Assembly: GCF_042648805.1 (NCBI RefSeq) | Contig: NZ_JBHRXZ010000029.1 | Span: 124,001 to 188,000, forward strand | Source: Azomonas tarimensis | Lineage (GTDB): Bacteria; Pseudomonadota; Gammaproteobacteria; Pseudomonadales; Pseudomonadaceae | Direction: 5' to 3' | Length of the DNA: 64,000 nt | Translations under genes and position numbers: made by a program | Notes under the pieces: model-generated | The model's input: only the letters and a program-made list of their open reading frames with translations | Told to the model about the DNA's origin: nothing | Database searches by the model: none | Shown here: positions 1 to 8,451 of the stretch, piece by piece | How the letters are laid out: each line of letters begins with the position of its first letter | How positions within the stretch are numbered: the stretch's first letter is position 1

Positions 1-1014
1 GGGCTGGACCCTGCCGGGATCGTCAAGCTGGCCAGCAACGAGAACCCGCTGGGCCCGAGCCCTCGTGTCCTGCAGGCGATCCAGGCCGAGCTGGCCGAGC
101 TGACCCGCTACCCCGACGGCAATGGCTTCGAGCTCAAGAAGGCGCTCGCCGAGCGGTACGGTGTAGAACCGGCGCAGGTGACCCTGGGCAACGGCTCCAA
201 CGACGTTCTGGAGATGATCGCGCGGGCCTATCTGGCTCCCGGCCGGAACGCGGTGTTCAGTGCTCATGCCTTTGCTGTCTACCCCATCGCCACCCAGGCG
301 GCGGGTGCCCAGGGCAAGGTAGTCCCGGCGGCAGGCTGGGGGCATGATCTGGAAGCCATGGCGGCCGCCATCGACGCCGAGACGCGGGTGGTGTTTCTCG
401 CCAACCCCAACAACCCTACCGGAACCTGGTTCGGACCGGATGCGCTGCGTCGTTTCCTGGCGGCGGTGCCGGCCGACGTGCTGGTGGTGCTCGATGAGGC
501 CTATATCGAATACAGCGGCGACGATGAACTGCCCGACGGTATGCAATACCTTGCCGATCACCCGAACCTGTTGATCTCCCGTACCTTTTCCAAGGCCTAC
601 GGCCTGGCTGCCTTGCGGGTGGGCTATGCCATCAGTTCGGTCCCGATCGCCGATGTGCTGAACAGGGTCCGCCAGCCGTTCAACGTCGGCAGCCTGGGGC
701 TGGTCGCGGCCTGCGCCGCACTGGAAGACAAGGACTACCTGCGGCGCAGTCGCATGGCCAACGCGGCCGGGATGCGCCAGCTGGAAGCAGGATGTCGCCA
801 GCTCGGCCTCGACTGGATCCCTTCGCGGGGCAACTTTCTGGCCGTCGACTTCGGTGGCGACGCGGGTCCCATCAATCAGGGGCTGCTGCGTGAAGGTGTG
901 ATCGTGCGGCCGGTCGCCGGGTATGGCATGCCCAGCTTCCTGCGCGTGTCCGTCGGTACCGAGGCTGAGAACGCCCGTTTCCTCGCCGCGGCTGCCAGGG
1001 TTCTCGACCAGTGA
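1..1014 (+). CDS. hisC: Histidinol-phosphate aminotransferase, 5' end cut by window
   Basis: PLP-dependent aminotransferase of fold type I that converts imidazole-acetol phosphate and glutamate to histidinol phosphate in histidine synthesis; in this genomic position it may also serve aromatic amino acids. The frame is open from base 1, starting near the conserved ASNENPLGPS motif, so about 30 N-terminal residues are missing. The NPNNPTG motif (about base 403), the DEAY motif and the SRTFSKAYGLA segment with the PLP-binding lysine are all present. The stop overlaps the GTG start of tyrA-aroA by 4 bases, which indicates translational coupling in an aromatic operon. Confidence 0.93.
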   Translation, partial: GLDPAGIVKLASNENPLGPSPRVLQAIQAELAELTRYPDGNGFELKKALAERYGVEPAQVTLGNGSNDVLEMIARAYLAPGRNAVFSAHAFAVYPIATQAAGAQGKVVPAAGWGHDLEAMAAAIDAETRVVFLANPNNPTGTWFGPDALRRFLAAVPADVLVVLDEAYIEYSGDDELPDGMQYLADHPNLLISRTFSKAYGLAALRVGYAISSVPIADVLNRVRQPFNVGSLGLVAACAALEDKDYLRRSRMANAAGMRQLEAGCRQLGLDWIPSRGNFLAVDFGGDAGPINQGLLREGVIVRPVAGYGMPSFLRVSVGTEAENARFLAAAARVLDQ

Positions 1015-3254
1015 CGGCCAGGCCATCCCAGCCTCGGCGTGAGCCGCTGGGCGATCGCCTGGTGGTGATCGGGCTGGGACTGATCGGTGGGTCCTTCGCC
1101 AAGGGGGTCCGCGAGCTGGGGCTGTTCAATGAGGTGGTCGGCTTTGACCTTGACCTGCCGTCACGCCGCCAGGCCGTCGAGCTGGGTGTCGTCGATCGCT
1201 GCGCCGAGAGTCTCGAAGAGGCTTGCGTCGGTGCCACGGTGATCCAGCTGGCAGTGCCCATCCTGGCCGCGGAGAAGGTACTGGCCGCGCTGGCGACGCT
1301 GCCGCTGGGAGAGGCGGTGGTTACCGACGTGGGCAGCGCCAAGGGCAACATCGTTCGTTGCGCCGAACAGGTTTTCCAGGGGGTGCCGGCGCGTTTCGTG
1401 CCTGGGCACCCGATAGCCGGGTCAGAACAGAGCGGGGTCACGGCTGCCAAAAGTACGTTGTTTCGCCGACACAAGGTGATCCTGACGCCACCGCCAGGCA
1501 CGGACCCTGCGGCGTTGTCGCTGGTCGACACCCTTTGGAGGGCCCTCGAGGCGGACGTCGAGCACATGGACGTCAGGCACCATGATGAAGTGCTGGCCGC
1601 GACCAGCCACCTGCCACACCTGCTGGCGTTCGGCCTGGTCGACTCGCTCGCGCGGCGGCATGAGAACCTGGAGATCTTCCGCTACGCTGCCGGGGGGTTC
1701 CGGGACTTCACGCGTATCGCCGGCAGTGATCCGCTGATGTGGCATGACATATTTCTGGCCAACCGCGAGGCAGTGCTGCACACGCTCGACGCTTTCCAGG
1801 CCGATCTGGACCTGCTGCGTGCGGCGATTGAGCAAGGGGACGGGCACCACCTGCTGGGCGTTTTCACCCGCGCCCGGGTTGCTCGCGAACATTTCGGTAA
1901 AATTCTGGCCCGCAGGGCTTACGTGGACGTTATGCATTCCAAAGATCTGATCTTTCTCGCCCATCCTGGCGGCAGCCTTTCCGGACGCCTTCGCGTACCG
2001 GGCGATAAATCCATTTCCCACCGCTCGATCATGCTCGGGTCGCTGGCCGATGGCGTCACCGAGGTTGAAGGCTTCCTGGAAGGCGAAGACGCCCTGGCGA
2101 CCCTGCAGGCTTTCCGCGACATGGGCGTGGTGATCGAGGGGCCGAATCATGGCCGCGTGACGGTGCATGGCGTCGGCCTTGACGGCTTGAAGCCGCCGCC
2201 AGGACCGCTATATGTCGGAAACTCGGGCACTTCCATGCGCCTGCTCGCCGGGCTGCTTTCGGCGCAGCCCTTCGACACCGTGCTGGCCGGCGACGCCTCG
2301 CTCTCGAAGCGGCCGATGAATCGCGTCGCCATCCCCCTGCGGGAGATGGGCGCGGTCATCGAGACCGGTCCGGAAGGTCGCCCGCCACTGCACATCAAGG
2401 GTGGTCAGCGACTGACCGCGATGCACTACGAAATGCCCATGGCCAGTGCCCAGGTGAAGTCGTGCCTGCTTCTGGCCGGTCTCTATGCCAATGGCCAGAC
2501 CTCGGTCACCGAGCCGGCGCCAACCCGCGATCACACCGAGCGCATGCTGCGTGGCTTCGGCTATCCGGTGAACGTCGACGGCAGCACGGCGCGGGTCGAA
2601 TCCGGCCACAGGCTCCGCAGCACCCGCATCGAAGTGCCCGCGGACATTTCCTCGGCGGCCTTTTTCCTGGTCGCGGCCAGCATCGCCCCGGGTTCTGATC
2701 TGGTGCTCGAGCATGTCGGCATCAATCCGACCCGTACCGGGGTCATCGAGATTCTCCGGCTGATGGGGGCCGACCTGGAGCTGCTCGACCAGCGTGAGGT
2801 GGGTGGCGAGCCGGTGGCCGATATCCGCGTGCGCTCTGCCCAGTTGAAGGGAATCGACATTCCCGAGGATCTGGTCCCCCTGGCCATCGACGAATTCCCG
2901 GTGCTCTTTGTCGCCGCAGCCTGCGCCGAAGGGCGTACCGTGTTGCGCGGCGCGGAGGAGCTGCGGGTCAAGGAATCGGACCGCATCCAGGTCATGGCCG
3001 ATGGTTTGCAGGCGCTGGGCGTGAATGCCCAGCCGACGGCTGACGGCATCCTCATCGAGGGCGGCCCGCTGGGCGCTGGCGAGGTGCACAGTCACGGTGA
3101 TCATCGCATCGCCATGTCCTTCAGTGTGGCGGCCCTGCGTGCCAGCGGCCCGATCCGCATCCATGACTGCGCCAACGTCGCAACGTCCTTCCCCAACTTC
3201 CTGGCGCTCGCTAGCACCGCCGGCATGCGAGTCGCCGAGGAGGCCAATTCATGA
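1011..3254 (+). CDS. tyrA-aroA: Fused prephenate dehydrogenase / EPSP synthase
   Basis: A 747-residue bifunctional protein. Residues 1 to about 310 are a TyrA-type dehydrogenase with a Rossmann motif VIGLGLIGGS near residue 20 (prephenate or arogenate oxidation toward tyrosine). From about residue 320 it is 5-enolpyruvylshikimate-3-phosphate synthase (AroA), with the PGDKSISHR motif near residue 330 and GNSGTSMRLL near 405. Each part is about the length of the stand-alone enzyme. The GTG start overlaps hisC by 4 bases and the end overlaps cmk by 4 bases. The fusion is established in pseudomonads, so this is not a frameshift artefact. Confidence 0.95.
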   Translation: MTARPSQPRREPLGDRLVVIGLGLIGGSFAKGVRELGLFNEVVGFDLDLPSRRQAVELGVVDRCAESLEEACVGATVIQLAVPILAAEKVLAALATLPLGEAVVTDVGSAKGNIVRCAEQVFQGVPARFVPGHPIAGSEQSGVTAAKSTLFRRHKVILTPPPGTDPAALSLVDTLWRALEADVEHMDVRHHDEVLAATSHLPHLLAFGLVDSLARRHENLEIFRYAAGGFRDFTRIAGSDPLMWHDIFLANREAVLHTLDAFQADLDLLRAAIEQGDGHHLLGVFTRARVAREHFGKILARRAYVDVMHSKDLIFLAHPGGSLSGRLRVPGDKSISHRSIMLGSLADGVTEVEGFLEGEDALATLQAFRDMGVVIEGPNHGRVTVHGVGLDGLKPPPGPLYVGNSGTSMRLLAGLLSAQPFDTVLAGDASLSKRPMNRVAIPLREMGAVIETGPEGRPPLHIKGGQRLTAMHYEMPMASAQVKSCLLLAGLYANGQTSVTEPAPTRDHTERMLRGFGYPVNVDGSTARVESGHRLRSTRIEVPADISSAAFFLVAASIAPGSDLVLEHVGINPTRTGVIEILRLMGADLELLDQREVGGEPVADIRVRSAQLKGIDIPEDLVPLAIDEFPVLFVAAACAEGRTVLRGAEELRVKESDRIQVMADGLQALGVNAQPTADGILIEGGPLGAGEVHSHGDHRIAMSFSVAALRASGPIRIHDCANVATSFPNFLALASTAGMRVAEEANS

Positions 3255-3952
3255 GCGCACTGTCACCGGTCATCACCATCGACGGCCCCAGCGGCTCCGG
3301 CAAGGGCACCCTGGCCGGGCTGCTCTCGCGACGCCTGGGCTGGAATTTTCTCGACTCCGGCGCGCTCTACCGCCTGCTCGCCTTTGCCGCGAGCAACCAT
3401 GGCATCGACCTCACCAACGAGGAGGTACTGAAGATGCTTGCCGCGCACCTGGACGCCCAGTTCGTGCCGGCCGAAGGCAACCGTCCGCAGCGGATGATTC
3501 TCGAGGGCGAGGATGTCACCGAGGTGATCCGCAGTGAGCTCGTCGGTGCCGGAGCCTCGAAAGTGGCGGCCCTGCCGGCCGTACGCGATGCCCTGTTGCA
3601 GCGCCAGCGGGCCTTTCGCGAGGCGCCGGGGCTGGTGGCGGACGGTCGCGACATGGGAACCATCGTTTTCCCCGATGCGGCGCTGAAGTTCTTCCTCACC
3701 GCCAGCGCCGAGGAACGGGCCCGTCGTCGGTTTTTCCAGTTGAAGGCCCAGGGGCTTGATGTTAATCTCGCGAGTCTTCTCGACGAGATCCGTGCGCGTG
3801 ATGCGCGCGATACCCAACGGGCCGTGGCACCGCTGGTACCAGCGGAAGACGCGATCCAGCTGGATTCGACGAAGCTCTCGATCGAGCAGGTGCTGGAACG
3901 GATCCTGGACGAAGTCGCCAAGCGTGACCTTGCCGGATACCAGGGTCGATAA
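3251..3952 (+). CDS. cmk: Cytidylate kinase
   Basis: Cytosolic (d)CMP kinase of 233 residues that phosphorylates CMP and dCMP with ATP. The P-loop GPSGSGKGT lies near residue 12, and the CMP-binding segment DGRDMGTIVFPDA lies near residue 136. The length is typical for bacterial Cmk. The ATG overlaps the aroA stop by 4 bases, so it is the last gene of the hisC / tyrA-aroA / cmk unit. An intrinsic terminator follows before rpsA, as in other pseudomonads. Confidence 0.95.
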   Translation: MSALSPVITIDGPSGSGKGTLAGLLSRRLGWNFLDSGALYRLLAFAASNHGIDLTNEEVLKMLAAHLDAQFVPAEGNRPQRMILEGEDVTEVIRSELVGAGASKVAALPAVRDALLQRQRAFREAPGLVADGRDMGTIVFPDAALKFFLTASAEERARRRFFQLKAQGLDVNLASLLDEIRARDARDTQRAVAPLVPAEDAIQLDSTKLSIEQVLERILDEVAKRDLAGYQGR

Positions 3953-3991
3953 GGCCCTCACGAACCGCCAAGGCGGTGTTGTACAAGGAGG

Positions 3992-4029
3992 CATGCGGGG
4001 GACCAGATCCTGCCCCGCGGCCTTTTTTT
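3992..4029 (+). terminator. Terminator/attenuator between cmk and rpsA
   Basis: A GCGGGG / CCCCGC stem (3995-4000 with 4013-4018) is followed by CC and a run of seven T. It probably ends or reduces read-through from the aromatic operon before rpsA. Confidence 0.7.
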
Positions 4030-4041
4030 ATATAAACGAAC

Positions 4042-4061
4042 CCACATTGTCTGGAATGTGG
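4042..4061 (+). promoter_or_regulatory. Hairpin in the rpsA leader
   Basis: CCACATT (4042-4048) is the exact complement of AATGTGG (4055-4061), with a 6-base loop. It stands about 40 bases before the rpsA start. Ribosomal protein S1 mRNAs are autoregulated through leader hairpins in enterobacteria; that this hairpin does the same is inference. Confidence 0.4.
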
Positions 4062-4099
4062 AGGTTGGGCGATCGCCGCCCGGAACAGCAGGAATCAAC

Positions 4100-5782
4100 A
4101 TGAGCGAAAGCTTCGCAGAACTTTTTGAAGAAAGCCTGAAATCCCTCGACATGCAGCCGGGTGCCATCATCACCGGTCTGGTCGTCGACATCGATGGTGA
4201 CTGGGTCACCGTCCATGCCGGCCTGAAGTCCGAGGGTGTCATCCCGGTCGAGCAGTTCTACAACGAGCAGGGTGAACTGACGATCAAGGTGGGTGACGAA
4301 GTCCACGTCGCACTGGACGCGGTTGAAGATGGCTTCGGTGAAACCAAGCTGTCCCGCGAAAAAGCCAAGCGCGCGGAATCCTGGCAGGTTCTGGAAGCTG
4401 CGTTCAACGCTGAAGAAGTCGTCAAGGGCATCATCAACGGCAAGGTCAAGGGTGGCTTTACCGTTGACGTCAACGGCATCCGCGCGTTCCTGCCGGGTTC
4501 GCTGGTCGACGTACGTCCTGTGCGTGATACCACGCACCTGGAAAACAAGGAACTCGAATTCAAGGTCATCAAGCTGGACCAGAAGCGCAACAACGTTGTC
4601 GTTTCCCGTCGTAGCGTCCTTGAGGCCGAGAACAGCGCCGAGCGCGAAGCCCTGCTGGAATCCCTGCAGGAAGGCCAGCAGGTCAAGGGTATCGTCAAGA
4701 ACCTCACCGACTATGGCGCGTTCGTCGACCTGGGCGGCGTGGACGGTCTGCTGCACATCACCGACATGGCCTGGAAGCGCATCAAGCATCCGTCCGAGAT
4801 CGTCAATGTCGGCGACGAGATCGATGTCAAGGTCCTGAAGTTCGACCGCGAGCGCAACCGCGTATCCCTGGGTCTGAAGCAACTGGGCGAAGACCCATGG
4901 GTTGCCATCAAGAACCGTTACCCGGAAAGCACCCGCGTCATGGCCCGTGTCACCAATCTGACCGACTACGGCTGCTTCGCCGAGCTGGAAGAGGGTGTCG
5001 AAGGTCTGGTGCACGTGTCCGAGATGGATTGGACCAACAAGAACATCCACCCGTCCAAGGTCGTTCAGGTCGGCGACGAAGTGGAAGTCATGGTTCTCGA
5101 TATCGACGAAGAGCGTCGTCGTATCTCCCTCGGCATCAAGCAATGCAAGCAGAACCCGTGGGAAGAGTTCTCCGGTCAGTTCAACAAGGGCGACCGCATC
5201 TCCGGCACCATCAAGTCGATCACCGATTTCGGTATCTTCATCGGTCTGGACGGCGGCATCGACGGTCTTGTTCACCTGTCGGACATCTCCTGGAACGAGC
5301 CGGGTGAAGAGGCTGTACGCCGCTTCAAGAAGGGCGACGAGCTCGATACCGTCATCCTGTCGGTCGATCCGGAGCGCGAGCGCATTTCCCTGGGCATCAA
5401 GCAGCTGGAAGACGATCCGTTCTCCAACTATGTGAGCCTGAATGACAAGGGCACCATCGTTCGCGGTACCGTCAAGGAAGTTGATGCCAAGGGCGCCATC
5501 ATCGACCTGGGCAACGATATCGAGGCGACGCTGAAGGCTTCCGAAATCAGCCGTGATCGCGTTGAAGACGCGCGCAACGTGCTGAAGGAAGGCGAAGAAG
5601 TCGAAGCCAAGATCATCAGCATCGACCGCAAGAGCCGCGTGATCAGCCTGTCCGTCAAGTCCAAGGACGTCGAAGACGAGAAGGATGCGATGAAAGAGTT
5701 GCGCACCAAGCAGGAGGTTGAAACCTCCGGTCCGACTACCATTGGTGATCTGATCCGTGCACAGATGGAAAACCAGAACTAA
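4100..5782 (+). CDS. rpsA: 30S ribosomal protein S1
   Basis: 560 residues, the usual length for the six-repeat S1 protein that binds mRNA on the 30S subunit. Six S1/OB-fold repeats are visible at roughly residues 20-87, 105-170, 192-260, 277-347, 364-434 and 451-520; the later ones carry the typical GxVxxxxDYGAFVDL-like strand and HxSD/E pattern. The ATG at 4100 (MSESFAEL) is chosen over in-frame codons upstream because it has an AGGA box 7 bases before it and matches the family N terminus. It is followed by a strong terminator and then ihfB. Confidence 0.97.
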   Translation: MSESFAELFEESLKSLDMQPGAIITGLVVDIDGDWVTVHAGLKSEGVIPVEQFYNEQGELTIKVGDEVHVALDAVEDGFGETKLSREKAKRAESWQVLEAAFNAEEVVKGIINGKVKGGFTVDVNGIRAFLPGSLVDVRPVRDTTHLENKELEFKVIKLDQKRNNVVVSRRSVLEAENSAEREALLESLQEGQQVKGIVKNLTDYGAFVDLGGVDGLLHITDMAWKRIKHPSEIVNVGDEIDVKVLKFDRERNRVSLGLKQLGEDPWVAIKNRYPESTRVMARVTNLTDYGCFAELEEGVEGLVHVSEMDWTNKNIHPSKVVQVGDEVEVMVLDIDEERRRISLGIKQCKQNPWEEFSGQFNKGDRISGTIKSITDFGIFIGLDGGIDGLVHLSDISWNEPGEEAVRRFKKGDELDTVILSVDPERERISLGIKQLEDDPFSNYVSLNDKGTIVRGTVKEVDAKGAIIDLGNDIEATLKASEISRDRVEDARNVLKEGEEVEAKIISIDRKSRVISLSVKSKDVEDEKDAMKELRTKQEVETSGPTTIGDLIRAQMENQN

Positions 5783-5799
5783 GTTCAGGTCCATCAGCG

Positions 5800-5827
5800 A
5801 AAAGGGCGACTTCGGTCGCCCTTTTTC
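5800..5827 (+). terminator. Intrinsic terminator after rpsA
   Basis: AAAGGGCGAC, a TTCG tetraloop and GTCGCCCTTTTT form a strong stem with a T tail, 18 bases after the rpsA stop. Confidence 0.9.
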
Positions 5828-6042
5828 GTTTCTGACGATCTGCCGAAGCAGCTCTTCACGAGGTTTCGGCGCTGGCGCAACGAGGCGGGCGTTCCTGGCG
5901 GAGGGGAAGGGCGACTGCCGGCGCTCTCCTGTTCGGGTGACAGGCCGCCGCTTCGTTCACAAGGGCTGGTCAAAGACTATCCAGCGTGCTAAAACCGAAT
6001 CGACCCGCGTGATCTAGCCGCTTGAAAACGAAGGGAAAACTT

Positions 6043-6321
6043 ATGACCAAGTCGGAGTTGATCGAAAGGATCGTCAATCATCAGGGGCAGCTTTCAGCCA
6101 AAGATGTGGAGTTGGCGATCAAGACCATGCTGGAGCAGATGACCCAGGCACTTGCCACTGGAGACCGTATCGAGATCCGGGGCTTTGGTAGTTTCTCGCT
6201 GCATTTTCGCGCTCCAAGGGTCGGTCGCAATCCCAAGACGGGACAGTCGGTCAGCCTGGACGGCAAGTTCGTTCCGCATTTCAAGCCGGGCAAGGAGTTG
6301 CGCGACCGGGTCAATGACTGA
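6043..6321 (+). CDS. ihfB: Integration host factor subunit beta
   Basis: 92-residue HU/IHF-family protein that dimerises with IhfA (encoded at 40.3 kb in this window) to bend DNA at specific sites, including sigma-54 promoters. It begins MTKSELIERIV and carries the DNA-binding arm with GRNPKTGQSV. The ATG at 6043 is preferred over the upstream in-frame TTG at 6022 because it matches the family start and follows an AAGGGAAAA ribosome site. The rpsA-ihfB order is conserved. Confidence 0.95.
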   Translation: MTKSELIERIVNHQGQLSAKDVELAIKTMLEQMTQALATGDRIEIRGFGSFSLHFRAPRVGRNPKTGQSVSLDGKFVPHFKPGKELRDRVND

Positions 6322-6401
6322 TCGGGTCGGCTGACGAGACGCCTGTCTGCTATGGGTGCGGCACAACTTCAGGTTGGAAGGGTGTTTGCTACGGCGGACG
6401 G

Positions 6402-6429
6402 TTGTAACTTCTCAGCAAGCCGGTACAAT
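6402..6429 (+). promoter_or_regulatory. Sigma-70 promoter of ffs
   Basis: A TTGTAA -35 box (6402-6407), a 16-base spacer and a TACAAT -10 box (6424-6429) stand about 25-30 bases before the 4.5S RNA. Confidence 0.65.
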
Positions 6430-6460
6430 GAGCGCCGCTCACCACTGGTGAGTTCGTTAT

Positions 6461-6573
6461 GGTGGGCCCTGCCGGTCCCCTCGCAATGATCAGCCGTGAA
6501 CCCGGTCAGGTCCGGAAGGAAGCAGCCGCAGCGGTGACATCGTGTGCCGGGGTGTGGCTGGTAGGGTCTACCT
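6461..6573 (+). ncRNA. ffs: 4.5S signal recognition particle RNA
   Basis: The SRP RNA apical core is present: CAGGTCCGGAAGGAAGCAGC at 6507-6526 holds the GGAA tetraloop and the symmetric loop bound by Ffh. The ends pair over a long helix, GGTGGGCCCTGCC at 6461 with the 3' strand around 6553-6572. The RNA guides Ffh to ribosomes translating membrane proteins. The exact ends are estimated from the pairing. Confidence 0.93.
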
Positions 6574-6618
6574 CCAGTTTCCGCGATACCCTCTCTACTC
6601 CCTCCCTTATCTATCGTC

Positions 6619-7758
6619 ATGTCCATGAAGCCCACTTGGGACATCTTTTGTGCCGTGGTCGATAATTACGGCGACATCGGCGTGACCTGGCGACTGGCTC
6701 GCCAACTGGCTGCCGAGCATGACTTGCCTGTTCGACTCTGGGTCGACGACCTGTGTACCTTTGCCCAGCTTTGCCCCGGCGCCTCTGCTGCGGCCGCACA
6801 GCAATGGCATTCAGGCGTCGAGATCCGTCATTGGGCTCCCGAGTGGCCTGGTGCCGAACCCGCTGACGTGGTGATCGAGGCCTTCGCCTGCGAATTGCCG
6901 CAGGACTATGTTCAGCGCATGGGTACTTCGGGGCGTCGAATCCTTTGGCTGAATCTCGAATATCTCAGCGCGGAAGAGTGGGTGTCCGGCTGTCATGGCT
7001 TGCCGTCACCCCAGGCAGGAGGGCTCGAGAAATTCTTTTTCTTCCCTGGATTTTCGGCAACCACTGGCGGGCTTATCCGTGAGCGTGGCCTGGTCGCCGA
7101 GCGTCGTGCGTTTCAGGCCGATGCTGCAGCGCAACGGTGTTTTCTCGATAGTCTGGGCGTGTCTCGTCTGCCTGATGCTCAGTTGATTTCGCTGTTCGCT
7201 TATGAAAATGCTGCCGTCGCCGACTGGCTCGACGCCCTGGCCAGCGGGGCTGGGCTTGTTCAGGTGCTGGTGCCTGAAGGGCGGGTCCTCCCCGATGTTG
7301 CCCGGTGGCTGGGGGGCTCCCCTCTTCAGCCGGGGAGTTGCCATCAGCGTGGGGCTCTGCAGCTGCAGGTGCTGCGCTTCATGACACAGGCGCAGTATGA
7401 CCGCTTGCTTTGGTGCTGTGACTTCAACGCGGTACGGGGCGAGGAGTCTTTCATCCGCGCGCAGTGGGCCGGACGGCCATTGGTCTGGCATATCTATCCG
7501 CAGGAGGAGGCGGCGCACTGGGACAAGCTCAGGGCCTTCTTCGAGCGTTACGCCTGTAGCCTGGACGATGCTTCGCGGTCCGCGCTCTGGGGGTTCTGGC
7601 AGGCCTGGAATGCGGGTGAAGGCGCGGGGAAGGCCTGGTGGGAGATGCGGCGCCACTGCGATGCGTTGCGCCAGCTTTCGGAGCGCTGGACCGATGAGCA
7701 GGTTACCAATGGCGACCTGGCGGGAAAGCTGGTGTCTTTTTACGCAGATTGGCTATGA
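6619..7758 (+). CDS. earP: EF-P arginine rhamnosyltransferase EarP
   Basis: 379-residue GT-B glycosyltransferase (formerly DUF2331) that transfers rhamnose from dTDP-rhamnose to Arg32 of elongation factor P. It begins with the family signature WDIFCAVVDNYGDIGVTWR and has the C-terminal FNAVRGEESFIRAQWAGRP nucleotide-sugar site. It lies 43 bases upstream of efp, its substrate, and efp carries the target arginine. It starts about 45 bases after the 4.5S RNA. Confidence 0.95.
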   Translation: MSMKPTWDIFCAVVDNYGDIGVTWRLARQLAAEHDLPVRLWVDDLCTFAQLCPGASAAAAQQWHSGVEIRHWAPEWPGAEPADVVIEAFACELPQDYVQRMGTSGRRILWLNLEYLSAEEWVSGCHGLPSPQAGGLEKFFFFPGFSATTGGLIRERGLVAERRAFQADAAAQRCFLDSLGVSRLPDAQLISLFAYENAAVADWLDALASGAGLVQVLVPEGRVLPDVARWLGGSPLQPGSCHQRGALQLQVLRFMTQAQYDRLLWCCDFNAVRGEESFIRAQWAGRPLVWHIYPQEEAAHWDKLRAFFERYACSLDDASRSALWGFWQAWNAGEGAGKAWWEMRRHCDALRQLSERWTDEQVTNGDLAGKLVSFYADWL

Positions 7759-7801
7759 TACGCGGCCTGTTTTTTGTCTTTCTTCCAAACCGGATATCCG
7801 T

Positions 7802-8368
7802 ATGAAAACCGCACAAGAGTTCCGTGCCGGCCAGGTGGCCATCATCAATGGCGAGCCTTGGGTCATCCAGAAGGCCGAGTTCAACAAGTCCGGCCGCAAC
7901 AGTGCCGTGGTCAAGATGAAGCTGAAGAACCTGCTCAATGGTTCGGCGACCGAGACCGTGTACAAGGCTGACGACAAGCTGGAGCCTGTGATCCTGGAGC
8001 GTAAGGAAGTCACCTATTCCTACTTCGCCGATCCGCTGTATGTGTTCATGGACACCGAGTTCAACCAGTACGAGATCGAGAAAAGCGATCTGGAAGGCAT
8101 CATGGCCTTCATCGAAGACGGCATGACCGACGTCTGCGAAGCAGTGTTCTACAACGATCGCGTGATTTCCGTCGAACTGCCGACCAGCATCGTTCGCGAG
8201 ATCGTCTACACCGAGCCTTCCGTGCGCGGCGATACCTCCGGCAAGGTGATGAAGACGGCGCGCCTGGCCAATGGCTCCGAGCTGCAGGTGTCCTCGTTCT
8301 GCGAGATCGGCGACTCCGTCGAGATCGATACCCGCACTGGCGAGTACAAGTCCCGCGTCAAGGCCTGA
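7802..8368 (+). CDS. efp: Translation elongation factor P
   Basis: 188 residues, full length, with the three beta-barrel domains of EF-P, which rescues ribosomes stalled at polyproline. Residue 32 is arginine in the loop KSGRNS, the type modified by EarP rather than the lysine used by EpmA organisms; earP lies immediately upstream. The ATG at 7802 gives the standard MKTAQEFRAGQ start; longer readings in this frame have no family support. Confidence 0.97.
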   Translation: MKTAQEFRAGQVAIINGEPWVIQKAEFNKSGRNSAVVKMKLKNLLNGSATETVYKADDKLEPVILERKEVTYSYFADPLYVFMDTEFNQYEIEKSDLEGIMAFIEDGMTDVCEAVFYNDRVISVELPTSIVREIVYTEPSVRGDTSGKVMKTARLANGSELQVSSFCEIGDSVEIDTRTGEYKSRVKA

Positions 8369-8381
8369 TCGGCCCGAACGA

Positions 8382-8411
8382 AAAAAACCCGGCCACTGCG
8401 CCGGGTTTTTT
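8382..8411 (+). terminator. Intrinsic terminator after efp
   Basis: AAAAAACCCGGC and GCCGGGTTTTTT form a complementary stem around a 6-base loop, 13 bases after the efp stop. It may work on both strands, since the divergent-end gene at 8452 also stops here. Confidence 0.9.
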
Positions 8412-8451
8412 ATGGGCTCGCTTGCCACTCGGGGCAAGCGAGCAGGCTGCG

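Noticed and set aside
4028..5794. 588-codon frame opposite rpsA
   Set aside because: Antisense shadow of the high-GC, codon-biased rpsA gene; no family features and complete overlap with S1.
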